A stretch of 64,000 nucleotides of DNA from Anthostomella pinea (lineage: Eukaryota; Ascomycota; Sordariomycetes; Xylariales; Xylariaceae), in the NCBI GenBank assembly GCA_963556695.1, contig CAUWAG010000003.1, forward strand, positions 3,596,001 to 3,660,000, given 5' to 3'. Each line of letters starts with the position of its first letter. Positions within the stretch are counted from its first letter, which is position 1. Below are positions 22,161 to 31,862 of the stretch, piece after piece. The notes under the pieces were generated by a model. The model saw only the letters and a list, made by a program, of their open reading frames with translations. It did no database searches and had not been told where the DNA came from. A program made the translations under genes and the position numbers.

Positions 22161-23279
22161 GGCCTTCGTGCTCAGCAAGCGCGTGAAGCGCTCTGGACCC
22201 CTGCCCAAGCACATCACACGCACCCAGCAGTCCCGAGACTGACAATCTGGTCCTACACGATTGGCAATGCCGCACGGCGACGACATCGAGTCAAGAACCT
22301 CGTCCCGACTAACAATTCTCATCATACCTAGTAAGTACTCATGGACAGTTTCAAGATATATACCGTATACTAACTGCATTCGTTGTCTGGTACGCCCATG
22401 GCCCTCACACACATTCGGCAATGCCGCGAGGCGACGACTATTGGTGGCACTCTTCGTGCTGGACCTTCTTCGAGGGAAGGTTTGGGATGGGACTGGACCA
22501 GTTAGATATTTCTGCACCGCCGGTAGGCAGTTTTTCGAGCTTCATTTCACCAGGGATAGAGGGAAATCGCTCGTATGATGACACTACCATTGCTTAATAA
22601 CCAACATCAACTGCACTACACCCTTGTTTCCCGCGTAGTTTCCACCATGTTAGTAAGCACCGCACGCAGTTGTGCAACAGTGATTCGAACTACCTAAACA
22701 TCATCGTGAGTAGTTCGAAAGCACTTTATCGATAACTATGCATCAAGCAGATCGCAGCAGTCACTCCTGAGCAACAGTTTTACTTCATTCTACAATCAAG
22801 TGACTCAGCTGCGATGGTACCATCAAGCAATTCCATTGTCCATCGATGCATATATGAAGCATCATGCCAGACTGAGAATGTCTCTCAAAGATTTACTCTC
22901 TATTCCGAATGTGGAACCTTGCCCAGCCACTGGCAGGGCTGGCATTATCACTGCTACTGTGTCCATGTCTGATACTTGTTCACAGCCGACCGTTATGTAT
23001 AGAGAATACCTAGTAACTGGACTATCTAAGACGGCTATGACTGGGCGCCTGCCATTATCATAGAGTCAGAGATGGGACACTTACCATCTGCCAGAATCCT
23101 GACAGCGAAACAAGTAGGATCGTGTGATCATGGCTCGAAACAAGTATTGTTAGGGGTTAATCCCTTCTGATGTAGCTTGATAGGCTATGTGAGATATATA
23201 GCAGTTCACAAGATAGAAGCAGTCGTTTCCTTTTCCCTCTTATCACATCACGTTGTTGTTATTTCTACCTTTCGCTGCC
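22161..23279. other. 1.1 kb without a supported gene
   Basis: It contains two short similar stretches (about 22263-22285 and 22413-22435, both around GGCAATGCCGC and GGCGACGAC), a 10-bp perfect inverted repeat at 22684-22719, and a possible long-terminal-repeat-like start (TGTTAGGGGTTAATCCC) at 23149. None adds up to a gene that I can support. Confidence 0.4.
22684..22719. repeat. Perfect 10-bp inverted repeat (hairpin)
   Basis: TTCGAACTAC at 22684-22693 and its exact complement GTAGTTCGAA at 22710-22719, with 16 bases between. It could form a hairpin or be a dyad binding site. The surrounding sequence has no gene. Confidence 0.6.
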
Positions 23280-24212
23280 TTTTCCGGTGCTTTTGATCAG
23301 CTCTCACTGGCGGCCTCGAGCCGAATGAGCGTATGTACGACGCCACCGATGCCGACACTAGCAACTTCATGGCCTACCTGCGGGTCTTCCTCACACATCC
23401 CATGTGGAGTCGTGATCTCGGCCGTCTGCGGTACGTGCTGCAGATGGCCGTGTCAGTCACGGTGGAGGGTCACGTCGACCCGATATGCTCGGGCCCGGCC
23501 CACGAGGAGTCCGTGGGAGACGTGTGGCCCCACCTGTCATCACAGGAGGACCTTGGAAAGCTACAGTGCCGCGACTACCTCAAAGACAACTCCGGCCGTG
23601 ATCCGGCCATGGGCGTGGTCACACAGTTGAGTTCGTGCTGCAATGGGAGCATTGTGAGTTGCTGATCCATGCGCTAGACGCGTCAAAGGTGTTGGGAAAC
23701 ACGCTGTCGACGCTGGCCCATCGGGTCATCTTCAAGAAGCACCATGGAGACTCCCTGAAGAAGATCCGTCCGCTGGACTTTGACGAGGTCCAACTGCTCT
23801 TCACTGGGCATGCCGCCTCTGAAACTCTACCATGATAAGCAAAATCATGTCAATAGCGCAGGAGCAAGACTGTCTGGGGTACACCGACAGCAAGAATGAA
23901 TGCGGCTCTGCACAGCACATTTTCCACCGTCCAGTGCGGACATACCAGCGCAGTACGAGCGATGGTGCAAAATGGCTGTTCGGTTGATACTCCGGTTACC
24001 ACCCTGGTTTCGACCCCTGGATGCTGCAGCTCATACGCGGGGAGATCGAGGACCCTACATGGGCCAAGATGGAAGAGCCCGACAGGCAAGATGAATCCCG
24101 GGCCAGGGCTCTCGACGAGATGTCGGCCACGGCAGAAAATATGAGCATAGTCAAAGGAACGTCGATCACAGCATTGCGGGAAGCGCTGGGCGACCACATT
24201 AGAATAGATTAA
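23280..24212 (+). pseudogene. Relic of an unknown protein gene
   Basis: Protein-like text appears in three successive frames. The first is ATDADTSNFMAYLRVFLTHP with RLRYVLQMAVSVTVEGHVDP (from 23333). After a one-base shift near 23630 comes FVLQWEHCELLIHALDASK with FDEVQLLFTGHAASETLP, stopping at 23833. The third is WMLQLIRGEIEDPTWAKMEE ... REALGDHIRID, stopping at 24210-24212. The amino-acid composition is that of a normal globular protein rather than noise, but I do not recognise the family and it cannot be read without frame changes. Confidence 0.35.
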
Positions 24213-24375
24213 TTAATAGTGATCTAAATTGTTCCCATGTGCAAAGCCGAAGGACGTATCCGATATGATTACACCTCGCAGTTGCTTCGCCGTATTTTGA
24301 ACAGGCGAGTTTTTTTCCGAGCAACCAAGGCATATACAGTGAAGCGAGATATTTGCCGCGACGTATATCCACCGC

Positions 24376-25054
24376 TTAGAGCAGGGCAGCGATCAGAGCA
24401 CCGAATGAAACAAGGCCGAACGAGGCAGGGACAAAACCAGCAGCGGCGCTGCCCTTGGTCTCGGTCGCACTGCTGCTGTCGGAACTCTTGGTGGAGGACG
24501 GGTCAGAGGAGCCACTGGAGCCACTCTCGCTCGACGAGTCGGTGCCAGATGAGCCGCTGCTCGTGGTGGTGGCGGTGGAGATGACCTGGGTGGTGGAGCT
24601 GCCGACGCTGACGACGAACGAGGTGGCGCCGGTGCCCGACGCCTGGGGGATGACGATGGTGGTGGTGCCATCGGGTAGGCCGGCGGGGATGGTGGCGACC
24701 GCAGGCTGCGAGGTGACGGCAGAGGCCTGCGAGGTCTCAGCGGCAGGCTGGCTGGTGAAGGCGTCGAGCGAGGCGGTGATGATGCCGTCCGAGTTGGTTT
24801 GGGTCAGGAGCGAGGTGGCCGGGTTGGAGTACTCGTATGTGTAGGTCGTGACGGCGGTCACGGCCTGGCCGCCGGTGGTGGTGTAGCCGATGGTGAGGAC
24901 CTGTCGGAGCGGTTCGTCAGCATGGCAGCTACAACACAGACAGCATTTCCGAAATGGGCGCATTGAGCAAACTCACGGTGGTGTGCTGGTTGTCATCCTG
25001 GGCCAGGGCCATGTTGGCCAGGATAGGGGCGGCGAGGAGGGCGAATGAGCGCAT
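24376..25054 (-). CDS. Secreted Ser/Thr-rich GPI-anchored protein
   Basis: Two exons: 25054-24977 (MRSFALLAAPILANMALAQDD, a clear signal peptide with likely cleavage after ALAQ) and 24900-24376, joined by a 76-base intron (gtgagt...gacag). The mature protein has VLTIGYTTTGGQAVTAVTTY, then a long Ser/Thr-rich segment from about residue 110, typical of O-glycosylated cell-wall spacers. It ends in a hydrophobic tail (GFVPASFGLVSFGALIAALL) preceded by small residues, the signature of a GPI-attachment signal. Total is 200 residues. It would sit on the plasma membrane or cell wall; no enzymatic motif is seen. A TATA-like tatatata lies 30-40 bases upstream of the start (about 25086-25093). There are no lesions, in contrast to most neighbours. 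Confidence 0.85.
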
Positions 25055-26679
25055 CTTGACGGTCTTTGTGAGGTATTATTAATGGAGTATATATAGGTAC
25101 AGAGGCGAAACGAAGGCGGAAAAGCGAAAGACTTGGGTTGGGAATAGCGAAGGACGGAAGGTTGAAAAAGTGAAAGAGAGGGAGTCTGGGGAAGGGGGGA
25201 GAGGTAGGATGTAGCCGCTATTAATAAATAAATGAGTAATAATACGACCATTCAAGCCGTTCTGACTCGTTCTGACGCGACGGTCACTGGCCCCTTTCTG
25301 GGGAGATTGAGATGCAGGGCGGATCCCGACGGTAATAAATACGAGGCGGGGCGGTAGCATTGCGACCCCCTATTGACAGGGTTAAACCTTGCAGTCTGAC
25401 ATCAGCTTCCCTGTCCGCCCAATCCGCCGTCCACCCGAGTCCCAAGGCGGTACAGGTATTGTTCAATGATTGAGCCATGTAATGATATACGGCAGGGGAA
25501 GCTCCCACGGTTTTCGAGGATCCTACCTTGGCGAACCACAATTCGTGCTTAGCCCTCCATCTCGTAATAGTGCAATTTTCCATGTTGTTATTATTAACAT
25601 GGTGATTAGACGATGGCGACGACGCCACCGCTGCTAAGCCGACAATGCCATTCTCTCTCATAAGCTTGTGCTCATTTTCGCTTTCGTAGCTTCGGGTTTT
25701 GTACCAGTGCACCACAGTTCTGTCGAAGTCAGAGGTCTACTGCGATAGCTTCTCAAGGCAGGCGAATTGCAGTGCTCGAAATACAGGGCCATGGTGAATA
25801 GAGAATGCTTGCTCGCTAGAGCACACAGCTGGATGAAAATTTTCTTAGAATCGAGTCGCCCAGGGTTTAGATCGCAGTCCTGAGTCAGCCAAGAGCTAGC
25901 TACTGTGCAGACTAGCAGTCTACCAGGCTTATAAGCTTCGGGAGTCATCTTAGGGCGTGGCTGGTCTGGCCCTTGGTTGTAACACGGAGGCTCTGGATGT
26001 CGGTTGGGACACGGCGCCAAATTATTCAAGGACGACATGATTTGAGTGGGCAAACGTTATTCGACCTTGTGCGTGGCTGCTTCGTTAAAGAATGTCTTGG
26101 TGTATAATGCGATTGTTATAAGCATCGGACATCCTATTGTCAGCGGCCTACCTTTATATGAACGAGGAAATCGCGGCCTTGGGATGAACATCGAGTTCAG
26201 TTGTCGTCAAGAGGACACGATACATGCGGTGGAATTTTCACGACTGAGCTACTTACCGCCTGAGACCTTCTCTCTGAATAATGCCATAGAAACGAGCGTT
26301 TCGGCTGTAAGACACGCCTCCCTTTGTCTAGTCTGGAAGATATTCAAGAGACATAGTATGCTGTAGTTGTAGCGTGGAGTGCTGTTTTATGATATGATAG
26401 TATTCTCATAAACTCCATTTTACATCTCTCTCGGCTGTGCATTGGACGTTCGTCACGATCCAAGGAAATACTAGATTCCTGCGTAGTGATCTAACCGAAG
26501 CGCAGTTCGGCCCTCAACGCATACTTGGGAGGGGGGATTTTATGGACAGGCCAATCTGATCGCCCATCCGATTCAGCAGCTGCCGTATTTAAACATGGAT
26601 ACAAAGACTACCATGATACGGCCACCGAATGCCGCAATTAAGAACAGCACCAGGTCCGCCGACAAATAAAGCGTTTACC

Positions 26680-26960
26680 TCCTGGGTAAATCTAAATCTA
26701 ATTTAATTTAGTTTCGATAAGTGCCTATGTTTTGAAAAATCGTAATATGATAGACTAAATTAAATTAAGTACGTTAGAAATAAATGCATCTATAACCGGA
26801 TATTCAGACATTTTTTAATCAATAAATGTAATTATATGAAACAATTAAACAATATAAGAGTATAAAATATTAGTGTTATTGTGACGAGCCGTCTAATTTA
26901 TAAGGCTAAAGGGTCCTATAAGGTTTATGTTCTGAAATAAGTCAACACAAAAGACGATAG
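26680..26960. other. AT-rich block, possible RIP-decayed repeat
   Basis: About 280 bases with very few G and C, containing taatttaatttag and later actaaattaaattaag. There are no coding signs. Such islands in fungal genomes often derive from transposons altered by C to T mutation, but no element can be identified here. Confidence 0.35.
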
Positions 26961-27111
26961 AGGCTTCTTTCAACTAGAAGACACTCAGATGATGGGGCTT
27001 GGCCTGAACTGGGTTCACTGCATAGTTGAGTCGTCAGGAGATTTCCCTCACCTTAGGGTTGGCTAAGGTGCTTAGATTGATCACTAAGGCAGAGACTGTC
27101 TATCTATCTAG

Positions 27112-27963
27112 TTGGGAAATGTCCGTCCTTATATATCCAATCTCTCCCTCACTGATGGAATAGGATCACCTTGTCCCAGAGTGATGCTCACTGGCTCACT
27201 CCCTGATCCAGTGATCCTCGCAAAGCCAACTCAGGCTAAGCTTCTGGCTTTCCAAGAAGAAATTGCCGACATTCTCAAGGCACAAAAGATTGAGACCCAC
27301 ACAGTCTGGCATCATTACAAGGTCAATGGATGCCCAAGAAAGGTCATCAGTGCAGAAGGGTTCACAATCGATATTACTGACACTGTTGTTGCCGATGAAG
27401 TTGAAGCCCAAACAGGCGACAGACCTCTGAGGTGCATACTCTCAAAGAACACGATTGATTCTGATCCAGAAACTACATGGATAATCTCTCTGCCCAGTGC
27501 AGCAAGGAAACCATTCACGCTTTTTGCCCACTCAATGACCTCAAGGCATATACAACACACCCCCAAGGTTCACCAGTGTGCAAGCTGCTTCAGATACCAT
27601 GGTAGGAATTACCGATGCGAAAAGCAAGTATGTGCACACTGCGCCAACACAGTACACCAGGGAGAGTGCGAAAAACCAATCCCAAAGTGTGTCAACTGCA
27701 AAGGACCTCATGCTGCCAACTTCGACAAATGCCCTGCCCGCCCCAAGGTTGTGAAAGGTACCATCCATAAGCACACATGGGAGCAAATCCAGGAAATAAG
27801 GCTAGCCGGAGAAAGAGCCAGATCCAAGGCCTTCAACGAAGCAGGCAGAAACCAAGCTGGGTCAACACCTAACAATAATAACAAAGACACCACAATGCAA
27901 ATCGACACAACAGATACAACTCATCCCAGAGATGCCGATACCATTGTTGTCAGTCAATGTTAG
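27112..27963 (+). CDS. LINE B ORF1, 3' part (CCHC gag-like), fused by chance to flanking DNA
   Basis: A 283-residue open frame. Only residues from about 38 on (KPTQAKLL) belong to the element; the ATG and first residues are flanking DNA in the same frame by chance. The C-terminal half has the zinc-knuckle array CASCFRYHGRNYRC, CAHCANTVHQGEC and CVNCKGPHAANFDKCPARPK, used in nucleic-acid binding. The stop TAG (27961-27963) overlaps the ORF2 start in ATGTTAG. Because the true start is missing, it is unlikely to be expressed as the native ORF1 protein. Confidence 0.8.
   Translation: MGNVRPYISNLSLTDGIGSPCPRVMLTGSLPDPVILAKPTQAKLLAFQEEIADILKAQKIETHTVWHHYKVNGCPRKVISAEGFTIDITDTVVADEVEAQTGDRPLRCILSKNTIDSDPETTWIISLPSAARKPFTLFAHSMTSRHIQHTPKVHQCASCFRYHGRNYRCEKQVCAHCANTVHQGECEKPIPKCVNCKGPHAANFDKCPARPKVVKGTIHKHTWEQIQEIRLAGERARSKAFNEAGRNQAGSTPNNNNKDTTMQIDTTDTTHPRDADTIVVSQC
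27209..27222 (+). repeat. Target-site duplication of LINE L2, left copy
   Basis: CAGTGATCCTCGCA, repeated at 31849-31862 directly after the CAAA-type tail. The exact left edge of the element is uncertain by one or two bases. Confidence 0.85.
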
Positions 27964-30900
27964 GTACATCAAACGAAACACATCGACACGGGCATCTAGT
28001 CATCCATTCTGTGAATACAGCAGGGGGACAAAAGAGTGCAGGCCCTACAGAGTTAGCCATCAACCTGGCTGACTATAAAGGAGAACAAGCAGACATCATT
28101 CTGATGCAAGAGCCCTGGGTTGGCATACCACCAGGCAGGAGAATGGGAGTAAAGACACACCCCAATTACGATATATACTCCCCAGTGGATTCCTGGGACA
28201 GCGACAGTACACGGCCCAGATCTCTCATCTATGTGAGAAAATACCTTCAAGCGGATCAACTTCGGCCCTATGCTACACGAGACATCACCTGGGTCAAGGT
28301 ACAAGGCATTACATTTGCCAGTGTCTACCGGCCATGTGACAACCCACAGGAAGTGGATGACATTCTGGAAGTATGGACTCCACCTTTTGGCTGCGTTATA
28401 GCTGGAGATTTCAATGCTGGCGACACATCCTGGGACTCAAGCAATCCAGGATATCATGGTGGTACTATACTTGCACAAACTATGGCAGACCACGGACTGG
28501 ATCTGATTTCTGAACCAGATGTCCCGACACATGATGACGGAAATGTACTAGATCTGGTGTTCTCTGATGTCCCCATGGCTGAAGCCTCAGTCAATGATGC
28601 ACTTCAGTGCACCTCAGATCATGAGACATTACGAATAGTCATTCCAATCCAGGGAGATCTGGACCGAGTACCCAAGGCCAATCATTGGATAGTACCGGAC
28701 GATAAACTACAGGAGCTGGCAGATAATGTCCAAACCAGGATTCATGAACTCCCCCGGCTGGGTGTATCCCCTGGCCAGGTGGACACCTTTACACAAAGCC
28801 TGATCAACATGATCCAAGGCTGTATCAGGACAGTGGGCAAGAGGCCCCGTCAATCTAGGCCCACTGCTTGGTGGAATGATGACTGCAAAGCAGCTGTTCA
28901 GACATACAGGGCCCTTTCCAAACAGACTACAAGCCAAGAAGGACGGAATTCAGCCCGACGGGAATTTCGCGGCGTGGTTCAGAAAGCTAGGAGAGAGTAC
29001 TGGCAGACTCTAATCAATTCAGCAACTGAGCCAAAGGACCTATACAGAATCGTCTCTTGGCACAAGTTATCAGCAGGAATGCGTTCCCCTCCAATCATCA
29101 TAGGAGACCAAATATTCGAGTCACAAGAGAGCAAGGCAAATGCATTACGCTCAGCCACGCTTGAACGAAGTACCTCAGACAACGATATCATCGACCCCTG
29201 GTCCGCTCAGATCATACAACCCAAGCCACACATCCCCCTTGAATACCACGTCGGACTGGAAGAGGCTGAAGGGTGCACTTTAGGAACCAAGAGCAACTCC
29301 CCGGGAGTAGATACCCTCACAGTACGGATTCTGAAAGCTTGCTGGCCAGTCATTGGTGAACATATCAGAGCCCTTTTCCAGACCTGCCTACTGATTGGAC
29401 ACCACCCTAAACCATTCAAAGTAGCTGAGGTGGTGATGATCCCAAAACCAGGAAAGAAAGACTACTCCAATCCCAGGGCCTACAGACCAATATCGCTACT
29501 GTCATGTCTTGGCAAGGGCCTAGAACGACTCATTGCGAAAAGAATTACCTGGTTTGTTGTCAAACTTGGAATTCTAGCCCCACAACATTTTGGAGCTCTA
29601 CCAAAGCGCTCTGCCACTGACCTGGTAGCTGCACTCATACACGATATTGAGCAGGCCCTTGACCAAGGCCTCGTTGCAACGGTAGTCACATCAGATGTGA
29701 AAGGGGCCTTTGATGCTGCCCTAATGGGACGGCTGGTGGTTCGCATGAGAGAACAGGGCTGGCCAGGCTTTCTCATAAGATGGGTCCAGTCGTTCATGTC
29801 CGAGCGGTCCGCAAGAGTTCGGTTTGAAGGTACTGTGACCGATATAAAAGCTCTCACTTGTGGGCTCCCACAAGGCTCACCAGTCTCTCCAATCCTCTAC
29901 ATGCTGTATACAGAGCCAATCTGTGCCCGACTTGGCATGAAAAGAAGACGCTTTGGATATGCAGATGATCTAGCAACACTCTGCATTGGAAAGAACCTTA
30001 AAGAAACAGCTGCAGAGGCTTCTGAAAACCTTCATTTGCTCAACCAATGGGGACATAACAATGCTATTGAATTTGATCCCGACAAAACCGAGATCATGCA
30101 CTTCTCACGGAAAAAGAACTCAGACAATCCCCCAGTTTGCCACGGAACAATGAACAAAACAGCTAAGCATTCCATGCGATGGCTAGGTGTCCTTCTGGAT
30201 AGGAAACTAAACTTCAAAGACCATGTTTCTCACTGGGCCAAGAAAGCTAGTAGGGTAGCAAATCACCTTCGAGGACTATGCAACACAGTCAAAGGACTTC
30301 CAGTAAAGTCAACCAAGAGGGCTGTGAAAGCTTGTGTTATTCCTATTCTCACACATGGCCTGGAGGCCTGGTACCCAGGAATCGAGAAAACTGGGAGCTT
30401 AGGTGAGACATCAGCATGTCGCATTAAGGGGCTTCTTGGAACAATAGATGCCGTACTACGAACGGCGATCAGGGCTATCTTGCCAGTCTGGAAAACACAC
30501 CCTGGACATATCTTACACTTTGAATCGCAGATTCCCCCAGCAGGAGTTCTTGCAGAGTCAATAAGACGACGTCACGGCCTCCGACTAGGACGAATAGATC
30601 AGAGACACCCTCTGGTTGGCAGGCTCCAAATACAAGCTCGCAAGGATCCAACAAGGCTACAAAGAAGCTTCCAGCTAGTCCCTGACTTCCAGAGACCAAT
30701 ACTTACCAGGCCATCATGGAGGAAGCGCCCAATCCGCAAAAACAAAGACAAAGAAACAGAGCTCTTCAAGCAATGGTTACAAGAGAGAAACGTGAACACT
30801 GACCTTGTCATCTACTCAGATGGATCACAGTTGGATGACCAAGGCACAATCCGCACTGGATGGGGTTATACCATCAGGAAAGGCGGCACTACACAAGAAG

Positions 30901-31848
30901 TATACCGGGGAAGGGGCAGACTTCTACAAGCAGAAGTAGTAGATGCTGAAATCCATGGTGCTCTCCAAGGTCTTGCAGCAGCCAGGGCAATTGGACACGG
31001 AAAACAGCTATATGTCTGCCTGGACAACACGTCAGTGGTAGATGGGCTCAATGGGACTCCACCCGAGACATCACAAAACATTTTTCTACGATTTCAAGAA
31101 CTTGCCACAGCACACACTCCTGGAGTGACCGTCAAATGGATTCCTGGACACAGAGATATTGATGGCAACGAAGCTGCCAACACACTAGCAAAAGAGGGTG
31201 CCATGCTGGAAACAGACACAACAAATCTTCCTACAATCTCTTGGGTCAAGAGAGATCTCAAAAGACAGGGCAAGAAAGAGTTCAACCAATGGTGGAAAGA
31301 CCAATCAGAATCTAGGTATCAAGAAGTATACTCACATGCAGTAACTGAAAGAGACCTTATATCTTTTAAGAGGAGTACTTTACACAGACTTCTAGCGGCC
31401 AGATCTGGACATGGCGACTTTGCCAGATACCATGAACGCTTTGGGCACACAGATTCAAATGATCACTGCAGCTGTGGTGAGAAGAAAACACCACAACACA
31501 TTTTCTTTTGTAAGAGGCTGGGGAAAAATCGGCTACTGCCTAGGCATTCACCTAGGGCAGCTTGTTTACAATACTTAGGGGAGAGGAGCACAGAATGGGC
31601 AAAATTCGTGGAGAAGAGCAAGTTCTTTTCAACAATCTGCCCCCGATAGATAGCCTTCCTTGAAGGACCAGATGGATGACCCCAAGGTCATACCGCCGCA
31701 ATAACGGGGATGGGCCCGTGAGCGGGACTGACTGTACTTATTATCTTGAGACCTCCACAACCCTGCGATGCAGAGGCTCTGGGAGGCGTGGTTTGCACTA
31801 CTGAGGAGCTACCCCCACGTTAAATACAAAACAAACAAACAAAACAAA
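27223..31848 (+). mobile_element. LINE family B copy L2, 5'-truncated, complete ORF2
   Basis: A Tad/I-like LINE of about 4.63 kb. Compared with L3, similarity begins at the ORF1 segment KPTQAKLLAFQEE, so the 5' part and the first roughly 95 ORF1 residues are missing: a typical 5' truncation from incomplete reverse transcription. The 3' end is TAAATACAAAACAAACAAAC-type. A 14-base duplication CAGTGATCCTCGCA flanks it (27209-27222 and 31849-31862) without mismatch, which suggests a fairly recent insertion. ORF2 is open over its whole length. It lies tail to tail with the related copy L3 (34348-39923), with 2.5 kb between. Confidence 0.93.
27957..31649 (+). CDS. LINE B ORF2: endonuclease, reverse transcriptase, RNase H
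   Basis: An uninterrupted 1230-residue frame. The N-terminal endonuclease (residues about 15-230) has QEPW, the GDFNAGDTSWDSSN block, HDDGNVLDLVFSD and TSDHE. The reverse transcriptase (about 480-760) has MIPKPGKKDYSNPRAYRPIS, SDVKGAFDAA, GLPQGSPVSPILYMLYTEP and FGYADDLATL (catalytic YADD). RNase H (about 940-1080) has VIYSDGSQ, AEIHGALQGL, CLDNTSVVDGL and WIPGHRDIDGNEAAN. A C-terminal Cys/His cluster reads CSCGEKKTPQHIFFC. The enzyme nicks genomic DNA and copies the element RNA there. All visible catalytic motifs are intact, so it could supply activity in trans, for example to the related SINE at 44563 (inference), if it is transcribed. Confidence 0.93.
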   Translation: MLGTSNETHRHGHLVIHSVNTAGGQKSAGPTELAINLADYKGEQADIILMQEPWVGIPPGRRMGVKTHPNYDIYSPVDSWDSDSTRPRSLIYVRKYLQADQLRPYATRDITWVKVQGITFASVYRPCDNPQEVDDILEVWTPPFGCVIAGDFNAGDTSWDSSNPGYHGGTILAQTMADHGLDLISEPDVPTHDDGNVLDLVFSDVPMAEASVNDALQCTSDHETLRIVIPIQGDLDRVPKANHWIVPDDKLQELADNVQTRIHELPRLGVSPGQVDTFTQSLINMIQGCIRTVGKRPRQSRPTAWWNDDCKAAVQTYRALSKQTTSQEGRNSARREFRGVVQKARREYWQTLINSATEPKDLYRIVSWHKLSAGMRSPPIIIGDQIFESQESKANALRSATLERSTSDNDIIDPWSAQIIQPKPHIPLEYHVGLEEAEGCTLGTKSNSPGVDTLTVRILKACWPVIGEHIRALFQTCLLIGHHPKPFKVAEVVMIPKPGKKDYSNPRAYRPISLLSCLGKGLERLIAKRITWFVVKLGILAPQHFGALPKRSATDLVAALIHDIEQALDQGLVATVVTSDVKGAFDAALMGRLVVRMREQGWPGFLIRWVQSFMSERSARVRFEGTVTDIKALTCGLPQGSPVSPILYMLYTEPICARLGMKRRRFGYADDLATLCIGKNLKETAAEASENLHLLNQWGHNNAIEFDPDKTEIMHFSRKKNSDNPPVCHGTMNKTAKHSMRWLGVLLDRKLNFKDHVSHWAKKASRVANHLRGLCNTVKGLPVKSTKRAVKACVIPILTHGLEAWYPGIEKTGSLGETSACRIKGLLGTIDAVLRTAIRAILPVWKTHPGHILHFESQIPPAGVLAESIRRRHGLRLGRIDQRHPLVGRLQIQARKDPTRLQRSFQLVPDFQRPILTRPSWRKRPIRKNKDKETELFKQWLQERNVNTDLVIYSDGSQLDDQGTIRTGWGYTIRKGGTTQEVYRGRGRLLQAEVVDAEIHGALQGLAAARAIGHGKQLYVCLDNTSVVDGLNGTPPETSQNIFLRFQELATAHTPGVTVKWIPGHRDIDGNEAANTLAKEGAMLETDTTNLPTISWVKRDLKRQGKKEFNQWWKDQSESRYQEVYSHAVTERDLISFKRSTLHRLLAARSGHGDFARYHERFGHTDSNDHCSCGEKKTPQHIFFCKRLGKNRLLPRHSPRAACLQYLGERSTEWAKFVEKSKFFSTICPR

Positions 31849-31862
31849 CAGTGATCCTCGCA
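31849..31862 (+). repeat. Target-site duplication of LINE L2, right copy
   Basis: CAGTGATCCTCGCA, identical to 27209-27222; the first CA could also be counted as tail. The empty site would carry two similar units in a row (GCTCACT ... TGATCCAGTGATC), so the element sits inside a small imperfect tandem repeat. Confidence 0.8.

Larger units (their letters stand above)
25055..27222. other. 2.2 kb gene-poor region before LINE L2
   Basis: I see no supported gene. The first 100 bases hold the promoter of the GPI-protein gene. Positions about 26680-26960 are strikingly AT-rich (runs such as taaatctaatttaatttag), as expected for a decayed or RIP-altered repeat. The last 40 bases carry the target site of LINE L2. 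Confidence 0.5.

Noticed and set aside
22800..23063. Diverged paralog of the 21310 gene (shares WYHQ near its N-terminus)
   Set aside because: Similarity is limited to a few residues, there is no ATG, and the rest does not align.
23149..23280. Solo long terminal repeat of a copia-type element (starts TGTTAGGGGTTAATCCC, with a TATATA-like box downstream)
   Set aside because: The start looks suggestive, but I found no matching CA end with a 5-bp target duplication and no second copy in the window.
24455..24844. 129-codon plus-strand frame rich in Val, Glu and Pro
   Set aside because: It is the antisense shadow of the Ser/Thr-rich repeat of the GPI-anchored protein gene on the minus strand.
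27112..27222. A real N-terminus for LINE L2 ORF1
   Set aside because: Comparison with L3 shows similarity starting only at 27223, and the target duplication lies immediately before it. The upstream codons are flanking DNA open by chance.
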